DNA from: Pelistega europaea
GTDB taxonomy: Bacteria > Pseudomonadota > Gammaproteobacteria > Burkholderiales > Burkholderiaceae_B
Length of the DNA: 64,000 nucleotides
Direction: 5' to 3'
Assembly: GCF_013133775.1 (NCBI RefSeq)
Contig: NZ_JABGBO010000004.1
Coordinates: 124,001-188,000 of the forward strand
The first letter of the stretch is position 1; every line of letters begins with the position of its first letter. Below, in pieces: positions 37,680-49,361 of this stretch. The notes beneath the pieces are model-generated. The model searched no databases. It saw only the letters and a list, made by a program, of their open reading frames with translations, and had not been told where the DNA came from. A program made the position numbers and the translations under genes.

Positions 37680-38267
37680 ATGAATACCCCTGTTCCTCTT
37701 GTCCTAGATACCTGCGTGCTTATGCATACTTTCACGCGTAATTTATTATTAAGATTAGGAGAAAACGGAATCTGTATCCCTTTGTGGAGTGAAGAAATTC
37801 ATGCGGAATGGCTACGCAATGCTCCTCGTATCTGGAAGGTAGAAGATAGCGTTGTAGAAAACGAATGGCAAATGATGCAAACTCGATTTCCCCATTCTCT
37901 TATTGCTGTTGATATGGAAAAATACCCGCTACGTTTTAAACGTATTGACAAGAAAGACCGCCATGTTGCCCTCTGTGCTTTTGTAGGACAACAATCGCTA
38001 GGCTCCTACACCAGCACTCTATTAACGTGGAATATCAAGGATTTTCATAAGAAAGAGCTTCGTGACCAAGGTATTACACTTGCAACACCAGACCAATACC
38101 TCACTGAACTTTGGCCAACAAAATCGGAATTACTCAAAGAACTCTTCGTACTCGGGCAACAGGACTATATCACTCTTGAAATGCCTACTTATTCGATTGA
38201 AGAAATTTTAAAAAGAGATAAGTTATATCGTTTAGCAAAAATCTATAGTGCAACGCTAGTTAGTTAG
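37680..38267 (+). CDS. PIN-domain protein, putative ribonuclease
   Basis: PIN domains are Mg-dependent ribonucleases, often VapC-type toxins. This 195-residue protein has the ordered acidic residues of the fold: Asp9 in LVLDTCVLM, Glu in EEIHAEWLRNA (around 40), Asp in DKKDRHVALCA (around 98) and Asp in TWNIKDF (around 121). It is longer than VapC (about 130) because of a helical C-terminal extension, and belongs near the COG1569-like PIN group. No antitoxin gene lies upstream or downstream; the ORF stands alone. Its last 8 bp overlap the end of the convergent ftsB. It may be a housekeeping RNase or an orphan toxin. Confidence 0.8.
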   Translation: MNTPVPLVLDTCVLMHTFTRNLLLRLGENGICIPLWSEEIHAEWLRNAPRIWKVEDSVVENEWQMMQTRFPHSLIAVDMEKYPLRFKRIDKKDRHVALCAFVGQQSLGSYTSTLLTWNIKDFHKKELRDQGITLATPDQYLTELWPTKSELLKELFVLGQQDYITLEMPTYSIEEILKRDKLYRLAKIYSATLVS

Positions 38268-38694
38268 TTTTCTTGGTTGCAGTTGCTGTGCGGCCAGTAG
38301 CACTAGATTTTTTGTTTGCCTCACTTTTTTTCATTGCAGAGCTTTCTGCTGGATTAACCCCTGTGAGAGCTTGTGAACTGGCACTAGGGCCGATGCGGAT
38401 AGGGGCTACTGGTGCTCGCTCATTAGGGGTAAGAATACGCACCAGATATTCATTGGGTTCTACCATATTCATCTCTTCTCGGGCGTAGTCCTCTAGAGCC
38501 TGAGTACCTGACTTCAGGTCATCAATTTCCGCTTGCATGGCAGCGTTACGGGCCATCATGGCTTTATTGGTCTCTTTTTGTTGTGCTAACTGCTGATTCA
38601 ACTCATCTACTCGTTTGTAACCTGAGTTACCCAAGCGTAATGGATATTGAATCGCTACACAAGCCAAAATCAGAAGTAACCAAACCCAGCGCAT
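38260..38694 (-). CDS. ftsB: Cell division protein FtsB
   Basis: FtsB is a bitopic inner-membrane protein that joins FtsL and FtsQ in the divisome. A single membrane helix (WVWLLLILACVAIQYPLRL, residues 3-21) is followed by GNSGY and a periplasmic coiled coil (DELNQQLAQQKETNKAMMARNAAMQAEIDDLK). The conserved ALEDYAREEMNMVEPNEYLVRIL comes next. A Ser/Thr/Lys/Ala-rich tail of about 45 residues beyond the usual end makes it 144 residues rather than about 105. It follows eno by 18 nt, the common eno-ftsB pair. Confidence 0.93.
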   Translation of the reverse strand: MRWVWLLLILACVAIQYPLRLGNSGYKRVDELNQQLAQQKETNKAMMARNAAMQAEIDDLKSGTQALEDYAREEMNMVEPNEYLVRILTPNERAPVAPIRIGPSASSQALTGVNPAESSAMKKSEANKKSSATGRTATATKKTN

Positions 38695-38712
38695 GATGAC
38701 CTAACTGCTTAA

Positions 38713-40017
<1,305 letters not shown>

Positions 40018-40094
40018 CTAAGATAAAAATCAATAAGTTGGTAAACTCACCGCACTATATTCATATCAAATGACGGATACACACATCATAGGTT

Positions 40095-40379
40095 TTACAC
40101 ACCAGGAACAATAATGGCATCCACTTTAGCAGCCCCCTCGCGTGCATTACGTGCACGGCGATACTGCGGTGAATTGTAATAGTTTTGAGCTGCCTTTACA
40201 CTAGGAAACTCAATAATAACAGTACGTTTAAAACCTTTGCCCTCTAAAACAACCTCTTCACCGCCGCGTACTAATAATTTTGCATCATAAGCTCGCATTG
40301 CTAGTGTAGATAAAGCCTTATACTGCTCGTATTGTGCAGGATTTGTCACATCAACGTGAATTACCATATAAGCTGACAT
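40095..40379 (-). CDS. DUF1330 protein
   Basis: This 94-residue dimeric alpha-beta barrel (ferredoxin-like) protein has the features YMVIHVDVTNPAQYEQYK, VRGGEEVVLEGK and IIEFPSVKAAQNYYNSPQY, all characteristic of DUF1330. The family has no firm function; related folds act as small monooxygenases or binding proteins. An excellent AGGAGG lies 6 nt before the ATG. The position between kdsA and eno is conserved in Alcaligenaceae and Burkholderiaceae. Confidence 0.93.
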   Translation of the reverse strand: MSAYMVIHVDVTNPAQYEQYKALSTLAMRAYDAKLLVRGGEEVVLEGKGFKRTVIIEFPSVKAAQNYYNSPQYRRARNAREGAAKVDAIIVPGV

Positions 40380-40405
40380 ATTGCCTCCTTAGGACTTAAA
40401 AGTCA

Positions 40406-41263
40406 TTATGTGTTAAACGTATTTTCCAAAAAAGGTTGTGCTTTTACGATTCCATCTATCGTCTTCAATGTGCGCAACAATGCTGACATATGATGTAAAG
40501 GAACTGCATTGGGGCCATCTGACAAGGCTTGACTTGGATTAGGGTGAGTTTCCATAAACAACCCAGCCACACCCACTGCTACAGCTGCTCTCGACAAGAC
40601 CGGCACAAACTCTCGCTGCCCACCAGATGAAGCACCTTGCCCACCAGGCAACTGCACAGAATGTGTTGCATCGAACACGACAGGACAACCTGTTTCTCGC
40701 ATAATAGCCAATGATCTCATATCAGAAACAAGGTTATTATAGCCAAATGATGCACCACGCTCACACACCATAATGTTGGAACCGTCACCACCAGCTGCTA
40801 TTGCCGCCTCACGTGCTTTATTCACAACCTGTACCATATCATGTGGTGCTAGGAATTGCCCTTTCTTGATATTGACTGGTTTTAATGTCGCTGCACAAGC
40901 CTGAATGAAATCAGTCTGACGACATAAAAAAGCAGGGGTTTGCAGTACATCCACAACACTAGCCACTTCTGCTACCTGTGCAGTCTCATGCACATCAGTC
41001 AATACAGGCACATTAAAATGCTGGCGTACATCAGCAAGAATCTGTAAGCCTTTATCCATTCCTAAACCACGGAAAGACTTACTAGAGCTACGGTTTGCTT
41101 TATCAAAAGAGCTTTTATAGATAAAGGGAATACCAAGCTCATGTGTAATTTCCAGCAACTGGCCACAAACGTCAAACACCATATCGCGAGATTCAATAAC
41201 ACAAGTCCCTGCGATAAGAAAGAATGGTTTGTCTAGCCCGACCTCAAAATGCGTGAGTTTCAT
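40406..41263 (-). CDS. kdsA: 3-deoxy-8-phosphooctulonate synthase
   Basis: KdsA condenses arabinose-5-phosphate with phosphoenolpyruvate to Kdo-8-phosphate for lipopolysaccharide. Characteristic segments are [46 protein letters not shown] and [18 protein letters not shown]. The ATG lies 1 nt after the pyrG stop, so translation is coupled. Length (285) is normal. Its presence shows a Gram-negative outer membrane with Kdo. Confidence 0.98.
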   Translation of the reverse strand: MKLTHFEVGLDKPFFLIAGTCVIESRDMVFDVCGQLLEITHELGIPFIYKSSFDKANRSSSKSFRGLGMDKGLQILADVRQHFNVPVLTDVHETAQVAEVASVVDVLQTPAFLCRQTDFIQACAATLKPVNIKKGQFLAPHDMVQVVNKAREAAIAAGGDGSNIMVCERGASFGYNNLVSDMRSLAIMRETGCPVVFDATHSVQLPGGQGASSGGQREFVPVLSRAAVAVGVAGLFMETHPNPSQALSDGPNAVPLHHMSALLRTLKTIDGIVKAQPFLENTFNT

Positions 41264-41264
41264 A

Positions 41265-42944
<1,680 letters not shown>

Positions 42945-42983
42945 TTATAACAAAAAAAATTTTAAACAGTGGGACATTCTATA

Positions 42984-43943
42984 TCAAAAATAAGTATATC
43001 TCACCACATGGAAAAACACAGGGGCAGCAAACAAGACAGAATCAATTCTATTCATCACACCACCATAACCAGATACCATACGTCCCCAATCCTTGGCACC
43101 CAAACTGCGTTTTACCGCAGACAAAGATAACCCTCCAAAAAAACCACAGATTACAATGATAAATGAGAACAAAGCGGCATATCCCACACTAAAGGGGGTA
43201 ATCCACCACAACGCTGTCCCTATCGCAATCGCCATAATACTCCCTCCAATAAAACCCTCAACCGTAATTTTAGGATTTACATTGGGAGCAATAGGACGCT
43301 TACCAATCAATTTACCAATTACATATTGGAAGAAATCACTCAACTGTGCCACAATAAGCAGGTAAAGCAACAACATTAACCCTTGCCCATCATACTCAAT
43401 ATTTGTCAACAACAATAAAGCAGGAGCATAACTTAAGCAGTAGATGGTTAACATCATCCCCCACTGTAATTTAGCTGTCCGCTCAAAGAATTTTTCTGTA
43501 TCACCAGACAGCGCTTGTATCGTAGGCAAAACAATAAATCCGTATACTGGCAAACCAATCACAAACATGCTGTACCAATCCGTACCAATCAAAATATATT
43601 GAACTGGAATAGCAACATAGAAACACAACACTAATGCCCAATAATCTGAACGCTCTGTCGGAGTCAATGTCATAAACTCGCGCAAAGCAAAAAAAGACAT
43701 CATAGCAAACAACAACAAGGTAATGATTTTGCCAAAAATAAAGCAGACCACCAACACTGCAAGCATCGCCCACCAGGCATTAATGCGACGATTAAGGTTA
43801 TCCACCATACTTGAAGTAGGATGCTTGTGGGATAAACGATACCCGATAAGCGTTATCACCGACAAAACCACCAACAAGCCCAGCATCCCCCACCAAAACT
43901 TATCAGGGATATTGACAAATAACTGTTGCCAAAAATCAAACAT
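42984..43943 (-). CDS. CdsA-family phosphatidate cytidylyltransferase
   Basis: This integral membrane protein (319 residues, about eight hydrophobic segments) should make CDP-diacylglycerol or a similar activated lipid from CTP. The CDP-diglyceride synthetase signature is at the C-terminus: SAVKRSLGAKDWGRMVSGYGGVMNRIDS, with the conserved Lys-Arg, Lys-Asp, Gly-Gly-x-x-Asp-Arg/Asn-Arg-x-Asp pattern. The length and N-terminus resemble the YnbB-like branch found beside a PlsC-type gene, so it may not be the housekeeping CdsA. It overlaps the upstream acyltransferase gene by 8 bp. Confidence 0.88.
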   Translation of the reverse strand: MFDFWQQLFVNIPDKFWWGMLGLLVVLSVITLIGYRLSHKHPTSSMVDNLNRRINAWWAMLAVLVVCFIFGKIITLLLFAMMSFFALREFMTLTPTERSDYWALVLCFYVAIPVQYILIGTDWYSMFVIGLPVYGFIVLPTIQALSGDTEKFFERTAKLQWGMMLTIYCLSYAPALLLLTNIEYDGQGLMLLLYLLIVAQLSDFFQYVIGKLIGKRPIAPNVNPKITVEGFIGGSIMAIAIGTALWWITPFSVGYAALFSFIIVICGFFGGLSLSAVKRSLGAKDWGRMVSGYGGVMNRIDSVLFAAPVFFHVVRYTYF

Positions 43944-44745
43944 GTTCCCCTCCTTTTTTCGATGTTATTGGCTGTGAAGACTCTGATAAGGTAGCTGGCG
44001 ATGACTCTTCCACTACTGGTTGTATTGGAATCGATGCTGTTACCTCTTGCTCTGCTAATTGCCCAAGCTCTGTCTGTTCTAGCGTTTTTTCTTTCTTATC
44101 AGCAGCTTTTTCCTTTTTGTACTGAAAATCTTGTGGCAAAGCCCCTTCAGGTTTAGATAAATCAATAACAGCCTGTCGAGCACGCTCTAAAAAGTGCTCT
44201 TTAGACTCGGACAAATCAATTTCTAGTGGAGCTCCAAATGTTGCCATACAGCTCACAGGCAAAGGCAATAATGCCCCCTTTGGTAAACTACGTCGTGTAT
44301 TATCCAAATAGACAGGGATATACTCAATGTGAGGGTATTTACGTGAAAGATGATAAAGCCCTGATTTAAATGCAGCAGGCTCTGCCTCATAACGACGCGT
44401 CCCCTCGGGAAAGATAATCAACGAGTCTCCTTGATCCAAAGCCTCATACAAAGGAGCAAGTGGATCTTCCTCTCCCTGCCCTGAACGCTCAATCAACACA
44501 ACATTTAATGCATCTCTTGCAATAATGCCACGAATTCCACCCTTGCCCCAGTAATCTTTAGCTGCCACAGGGCGAGTCACACGGCGTAAATCAGCATCCA
44601 AAGAAGACCAAATCGTCATCGTATCTAGATGACTGGAATGATTGGCAAAATACACTCTTTGTGCTGTTGATGGCTTACTATGTCGCCAATAAGGATAAGC
44701 ACCAATCATTATTTTGGTCAAACTAGATAAAAAAGTTCCTAGCAT
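43936..44745 (-). CDS. PlsC-type 1-acyl-glycerol-3-phosphate acyltransferase
   Basis: This membrane-associated acyltransferase should add the second acyl chain during phospholipid synthesis. The HX4D catalytic motif is NHSSHLD (around residues 34-40). IIFPEGTRR (around 113) binds the phosphate, and VYLDNTRRSLPKG is the third block. The final 60 residues are a charged, low-complexity Glu/Ser/Thr/Pro tail that is unusual for PlsC. The coding overlap with the CdsA-like gene suggests a phospholipid module resembling the YnbA-D type; no phosphatidyltransferase gene follows. Confidence 0.88.
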   Translation of the reverse strand: MLGTFLSSLTKIMIGAYPYWRHSKPSTAQRVYFANHSSHLDTMTIWSSLDADLRRVTRPVAAKDYWGKGGIRGIIARDALNVVLIERSGQGEEDPLAPLYEALDQGDSLIIFPEGTRRYEAEPAAFKSGLYHLSRKYPHIEYIPVYLDNTRRSLPKGALLPLPVSCMATFGAPLEIDLSESKEHFLERARQAVIDLSKPEGALPQDFQYKKEKAADKKEKTLEQTELGQLAEQEVTASIPIQPVVEESSPATLSESSQPITSKKGGEHV

Positions 44746-44925
44746 GATTATTTTCCATAATTATGACAGCCCCTATTCTAACCTATAAAAACCATACTCT
44801 CACTAAAGTTTTCATACCTCAACGTCATAAAGTTAAGTAGGAAATTCAGATATCCTTTATAATAGATACAGAGAGTTAAGATTATTCACTTAATTTAGTC
44901 ATAACCATAAAACAAAGGAGTTTCT

Positions 44926-45144
44926 ATGTTTCCAGAATACCGTGACTTGATTTCTCGTCTTAAAAACGAAGATGCACACTTTGCTCGTTTATTTGAGGAA
45001 CACAACGAACTAGATCACAAAATCATCCGTCTAGAGCAAAACCCAGCTTCTAGCAACTCTGATGAGATTGATGTGTTAAAAAAACAAAAATTAGCAATTA
45101 AGGATCAACTTTACATATTGCTTAAAAAGGCTTCTGAAGCCTAA
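44926..45144 (+). CDS. DUF465 protein (YdcH family)
   Basis: This 72-residue helical hairpin protein has the family's MFPEYRDLISRLKNEDAHFARLFEEHNELDHKI opening and KKQKLAIKDQLYILLK end. Function is not established. A strong AAAGGAG lies 6 nt before the ATG, a TATAAT at 44858-44863 could be the -10, and a textbook terminator follows, so it is a single-gene unit. Confidence 0.93.
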   Translation: MFPEYRDLISRLKNEDAHFARLFEEHNELDHKIIRLEQNPASSNSDEIDVLKKQKLAIKDQLYILLKKASEA

Positions 45145-45241
45145 TGATTGCATAGAAGCTCAGGCTTTTAATTAAGCAATCCTAGCTATACAAGCCCTTG
45201 TGAGAATACAATGATTCTTTAAAGGGCTTTGATAAAACAAG

Positions 45242-45272
45242 GCAACCCAATTCTCATTGGGTTGCTTTTTTT
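45242..45272 (+). terminator. Intrinsic terminator of the DUF465 gene
   Basis: A perfect 10-bp stem GCAACCCAAT/ATTGGGTTGC (45242-45251 with 45256-45265) with a 4-nt loop is followed by seven T residues. Confidence 0.95.
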
Positions 45273-45388
45273 GCGTCTTTTATACACAATAATGAAAATC
45301 AACTGTTTTTATTAAGTAGTAAATACCTTATTTTGATAAAGCAGGTTATGTATTTAACATTCACCGACTGGTAGTGCAATTTTAAACT

Positions 45389-46255
45389 ATGGACTCTTTG
45401 CAAAGTATTCGTGTTTTTTGTCAAGTCGTCAGACTAGGAAGTTTTACTGCTGCAGCAGAGTTTCTAGGCATCTCTACCGCTATGGCAAGTAAACACATCA
45501 ATAGTCTAGAACAACATGTACAAACCAAACTACTCAATCGCACCAGTCGCAAATTGAGCCTAACAGAACTTGGCGAGCATTACTATCAACAATGCCTCAG
45601 TGCACTTGACACCCTAGACAGTGCTTTATTAGAGATGCAACAAGGCACTATCACTCCCAAGGGAACCTTAAAGATTACTATCCCACTTATTTGTTGCACC
45701 CCTTATTTTGCCAATATTCTCAATGCCTTTAGAGAGCAATACCGCGACATCCAACTATCTATCTACTTAGAAAACAAGCACACCAATCTTGTTGCAGAAG
45801 GGTTTGACTTAGCATTGCGAGTAACACGCTCTCTTGAACCAGGTATTATTGCCAAGCCATTGACCAAAGTCAGATTTCATTTAGTGGCTAGCCCTAGCTA
45901 TATTATGCGTCATGGCAAGCCCCAAGATTTTCAGGACTTAAAAAATCACTATGGAATAATGCCTAATTATACCCAGCTACATCTCCCCCTTCAGGTGATT
46001 GCAGACTCCAATAATACGCTAATGACTAGGGAAATGGCACTCGCAGGCATGGGAATTGCTTTCTTACCTCATTGGTTGACTGATGAATATATTCAGAGCG
46101 GTCGACTAGTGCAGGTACTAGATGAGGATGAGAGTGAGATGCAATCCCCCACTATTTACGCGGTCTATGCTGATCGTAAGTTCCTAAGTGCTAAAGTACG
46201 AGCATTTATTGATTTTTTGGTGGAAAAGGCCGCCTCTAAAGAGCATAAGTTTTAA
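45389..46255 (+). CDS. LysR-family transcription regulator
   Basis: This 288-residue regulator has an N-terminal winged helix (MDSLQSIRVFCQVVRLGSF, then TAAAEFLGISTAMASKHINSLE, residues 1-60). A linker helix and a periplasmic-binding-like effector domain follow; the domain includes GFDLALRV and the late AGMGIAFLPHWL. It belongs to the CrgA/AaeR-like group by the wording of the N-terminus (SFTAAAEFLGIS, LLNRTSRKLSLTELG). No divergent or adjacent target operon is evident: the upstream gene is the DUF465 unit and the downstream gene is convergent. Effector unknown. Confidence 0.92.
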   Translation: MDSLQSIRVFCQVVRLGSFTAAAEFLGISTAMASKHINSLEQHVQTKLLNRTSRKLSLTELGEHYYQQCLSALDTLDSALLEMQQGTITPKGTLKITIPLICCTPYFANILNAFREQYRDIQLSIYLENKHTNLVAEGFDLALRVTRSLEPGIIAKPLTKVRFHLVASPSYIMRHGKPQDFQDLKNHYGIMPNYTQLHLPLQVIADSNNTLMTREMALAGMGIAFLPHWLTDEYIQSGRLVQVLDEDESEMQSPTIYAVYADRKFLSAKVRAFIDFLVEKAASKEHKF

Positions 46256-46393
46256 ATACCCTACCCTCTCTGTCCATATAGCTATTGCACAATTTCTCTC
46301 AAGTCATTACCTAAATATTGCATTTTCACTGCAACCATATATTTAGACTCCAGATAGCATGCCTAAGTTCCGAATAATATCTAGGTCTCAATA

Positions 46394-46437
46394 ACTCACC
46401 AAAGAAGCAAAAGAGACTCACCAAAGAAACAAAAGAG
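46394..46437 (+). repeat. Two tandem 22-bp units
   Basis: Units 46394-46415 and 46416-46437 differ at one position. They lie in the gap between the convergent LysR gene and the Na/Pi cotransporter gene, just past the stop of the latter. No hairpin terminator is seen in this gap. Confidence 0.8.
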
Positions 46438-46444
46438 AAACCAG

Positions 46445-48313
46445 CTATGTTGGCATAGGGATCAATCCCTCCATATCATCAGGAGAAATAAGCAACAAGT
46501 CATCTGGCAAACTCTCTGCACTAATCTGCAAAATTTCAATTAACTTACGATCAATGCGACGAATACGCCCCCCATCATTAATTAATGTCTTAAATGCTGC
46601 ACGGTCAATCGCCTTTTCACGCAATTTATCCAAATATTCATTTTGGAAACTAACGTCAAAACCATGAGCATGGTGACGAAATGCATCAAACTGGTGATAC
46701 CAATCAGTAGATTTAGGAGAAAAAAGCGATAAACGCACAAAGTATTGCAAGGTCACAAACAAATGTTGACGTAGTTGCATACGAGATTCAAAAACATTGG
46801 ACTCTGTGGATGACAAGGCAGTAAACATATGCTTTTGGAGACCCTTGGCTTCTTTGACTGCATCAAGCAAATGTGAGCCTGCCAAATAAAGCTGAAACAG
46901 ACGGTCTCGCACCTGAGAGTCTGTTACGTTCATTTGACTATTAAAATCAAGAATTTCACTATAAAGTTGCTTGATTTGCTCTTCATAAAGCCCTTTCACA
47001 TCAAGTACTAATGGCAACTCAGGTGCTGGCAAAGGCTCATGATTTTGTAAATCACGCAAACGTTCGATAGGAATATAAGCTGAACGGCAAAGCACTTCTA
47101 AACACAGCGTCATCAGATGCTTGGTTTCCCAGAAAATGGCTCGTACTGCAGTATCCCCAGATAACAACATATTTTTGTCTAAATAACGGGCTTTAACCGT
47201 AGGAACCTCAGTTGGCTCTGATGCCGTAACAGATTCTTCTGCATCAGGCTTTGCCCCTTGAGGCAACATACTTTGTTGCGATTGGCTAGGCAACCATTTC
47301 CTGAGTAGATTTGCCAGTTGCTCTTGCATAGGCCAGAATACAATCACCCCTAAAACATTAAACAAGGTATGGAACAAAGATAATTGTAACAAGCTATTAA
47401 ATCCTGCCCACTGCCCAACCCACTCTGTTAGTCGAGTCAGAGGAATCCATATAATTAACGATAGCACAGCTGTTACCACGTTAAAGGAAAGATGAGCTAG
47501 AGCCAATCGCTGCCCACTTCTAGCACTACCTAGAAAACCAACCAAAGCTGTTGATAAACTAGAACCCACATTAGAGCCAATTGCAATAGCAAAAGATTGC
47601 TCAATACTAATCTGCCCACCACCTAATGCTGCCAATGTCAAAATTAATGTTGCATGAGTTGATTGCAATATGACCGTTAGTAGCAAACCAATAAGCACAA
47701 AAGCAGCAACACCTAACGCACCCTCTAACTGGTAGGATCTAAAATCAATGGCATCCCCTACCGTATTAAATCCTGTTTTTAATGTATCAATTCCAAGAAA
47801 GATAAGTGAAATACCAATAAATATACGACCAATAGACTTCACACGACCTTTAAAAAAAGACGCGATAATCCCAAAAATAAACATGGGAACTGCTAATGGT
47901 GCTAGGCTAACACTCTTACCCACTAAGGCCAGCAACCAAATACCACTAGTCGCTCCTAAATTGGTCCCCAAAATAATAGCAATACCGCCCGCCAGACTAA
48001 TCAACCCTGTTCCAAGAAAAGCTATTGTCAATAAAGAAACAAGAGTAGTTGATTGGAGGATAAAAGTTGCCACCATCCCAAATAGCATACTTCTCACAGG
48101 AGTCGCAGTACTTTTCGTCATTAATTGCTCAAGCATCCCACCCGCTGCATTATTTAAACCCTCTTCGATACATTGCATACCGAATAAAAAGAGTGCTAGG
48201 CCATAGCAAAGCTGTAACCAAGCCTCACTAAACCCAAAACTGATGCTAAGTGCTATCAGTATCAACAAGAGAGAAACATACTTGATGATATGTTTAGGGA
48301 AATGTAGTGCCAT
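46445..48313 (-). CDS. Na/Pi cotransporter family protein with PhoU-like tail
   Basis: This protein should couple sodium to phosphate movement across the inner membrane. The first 340 residues hold two copies of the NaPi repeat, marked by LQSTTLVSLL and LQSTHATLIL, each followed by a GTNLGAT/GSNVGSS glycine motif. The C-terminal 220 residues are soluble, helical and PhoU-like. I chose the ATG at 48313 (622 residues), preceded by AAGGGA at suitable distance. A TTG at 48337 in the same frame is possible but itself sits in a GGAGG-like motif. Single-gene unit. Confidence 0.9.
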   Translation of the reverse strand: MALHFPKHIIKYVSLLLILIALSISFGFSEAWLQLCYGLALFLFGMQCIEEGLNNAAGGMLEQLMTKSTATPVRSMLFGMVATFILQSTTLVSLLTIAFLGTGLISLAGGIAIILGTNLGATSGIWLLALVGKSVSLAPLAVPMFIFGIIASFFKGRVKSIGRIFIGISLIFLGIDTLKTGFNTVGDAIDFRSYQLEGALGVAAFVLIGLLLTVILQSTHATLILTLAALGGGQISIEQSFAIAIGSNVGSSLSTALVGFLGSARSGQRLALAHLSFNVVTAVLSLIIWIPLTRLTEWVGQWAGFNSLLQLSLFHTLFNVLGVIVFWPMQEQLANLLRKWLPSQSQQSMLPQGAKPDAEESVTASEPTEVPTVKARYLDKNMLLSGDTAVRAIFWETKHLMTLCLEVLCRSAYIPIERLRDLQNHEPLPAPELPLVLDVKGLYEEQIKQLYSEILDFNSQMNVTDSQVRDRLFQLYLAGSHLLDAVKEAKGLQKHMFTALSSTESNVFESRMQLRQHLFVTLQYFVRLSLFSPKSTDWYHQFDAFRHHAHGFDVSFQNEYLDKLREKAIDRAAFKTLINDGGRIRRIDRKLIEILQISAESLPDDLLLISPDDMEGLIPMPT

Positions 48314-48472
48314 AAAATATCCCTTATCGGCCTCCAATCGCTACTGTTTAGTACAAAGGACTCAAACAAAAACCGCAAATGGCTACCATAAAAATATGAC
48401 AATTTAATGAAATCACAAGTATAGCGTTTATTTGTGATTCGAATAGTATTTATTTAATTTTTTAAGAAAACG

Positions 48473-48505
48473 AAAAAGCCTCTTATGTAAAAAACATAAG
48501 AGGCT
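48473..48505 (-). terminator. Intrinsic terminator of tRNA-Asn
   Basis: A perfect 12-bp stem (48494-48505 with 48477-48488) with a 5-nt loop is followed on the minus strand by five T residues. It starts 9 nt past the tRNA 3' end. Confidence 0.92.
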
Positions 48506-48513
48506 ATAAATTC

Positions 48514-48588
48514 TGGCTGCCCAGACTGGGATCGAACCAGTGACCAACGGATTAACAGTCCGCTGCTCTACCGCTGAGCTACTAGGCA
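48514..48588 (-). tRNA. tRNA-Asn, anticodon GTT
   Basis: The minus strand folds into a cloverleaf: the acceptor stem TGCCTAG pairs with CTGGGCA (one T-G pair), the D-arm contains AGCTCAGCGGTAGAGC, the anticodon loop is CTGTTAA with GTT in place, and the T-arm contains GGTTCGATCC. The discriminator is G and CCA is encoded. Length is 75 with CCA. Confidence 0.97.
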
Positions 48589-48841
48589 AGCATCAAGACT
48601 TAAAATTATGCCAATCTTTCAAAAAAAACGCAAGCCATAAAGAAAAAAAGGGGATATATTCGTTGTTTTTCCACATCATTTACGATTATTCTTCAACCAT
48701 AGAGGCTCCAGCTTTTTCTGAATTCATCAAGAGCCATGTCAGGAACCTTGTTGGTGGCCAACTACTACTTCTTCTTTAATACCACTTCTTTTTTCTGAAT
48801 GCACTCACCCACCAATCTTTGTCCTAAAAACAAAAACTTTA

Positions 48842-49141
48842 TTAAAACGGTGTATCATCAATAAAAGAATCAGTATCTTCTATATCTTGCTGATCCTCTT
48901 CATTATTATCCATAGGACGGAGCAAATTATTCTGTAATACTTGTACTTGTTGATTGGCAGCATCAAGTTTCTCTTGACACACTTTAGTCAACAACACCCC
49001 TCTCTCATAAGCCTTAAGACTTTCTTCCAAAGTAAACATCTCATCTTCCATACTTTGAACAATTTGCTCAAGCTCTGCTAGTGCTTCTTCAAATGTTGTG
49101 GGTAAATCTTGTTTTGCTGCACTTTTAGTGTTCGCCATCAT
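48842..49141 (-). CDS. xseB: Exodeoxyribonuclease VII small subunit
   Basis: XseB binds XseA in the single-strand-specific exonuclease VII. The family core TTFEEALAELEQIVQSMEDEMFTLEESLKAYERGVLLTKVCQEKL is complete. An acidic tail of about 20 residues follows, giving 99 residues in all. Two adjacent ATG codons (49141, 49138) are possible, with AAGGA just upstream. In related bacteria xseB is commonly followed by ispA and dxs; here a tRNA gene comes next. Confidence 0.95.
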   Translation of the reverse strand: MMANTKSAAKQDLPTTFEEALAELEQIVQSMEDEMFTLEESLKAYERGVLLTKVCQEKLDAANQQVQVLQNNLLRPMDNNEEDQQDIEDTDSFIDDTPF

Positions 49142-49361
49142 ATTTCCTTTTGGTTAATTGACATCCTCTATGCCTGCTGTTATGACATTTCTATGCACTT
49201 GTAATGTCTTTATGGGTATTTTAACAAAAAGATTTCTCAATAAGGTTTAACAAAAGCCTTTTCACCCCCATCTAGGCTATAATGTGTTTTTTTAACGCAC
49301 GACTTATGACCCTTGGTAAGTCGTTTTTTATTAATCTTTTTAAAGCGGGGGGCTCTCCATT

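Noticed and set aside
37680-38267. Type II toxin-antitoxin system
   Set aside because: The PIN gene has no partner frame on either side, so a VapBC-type module cannot be supported.
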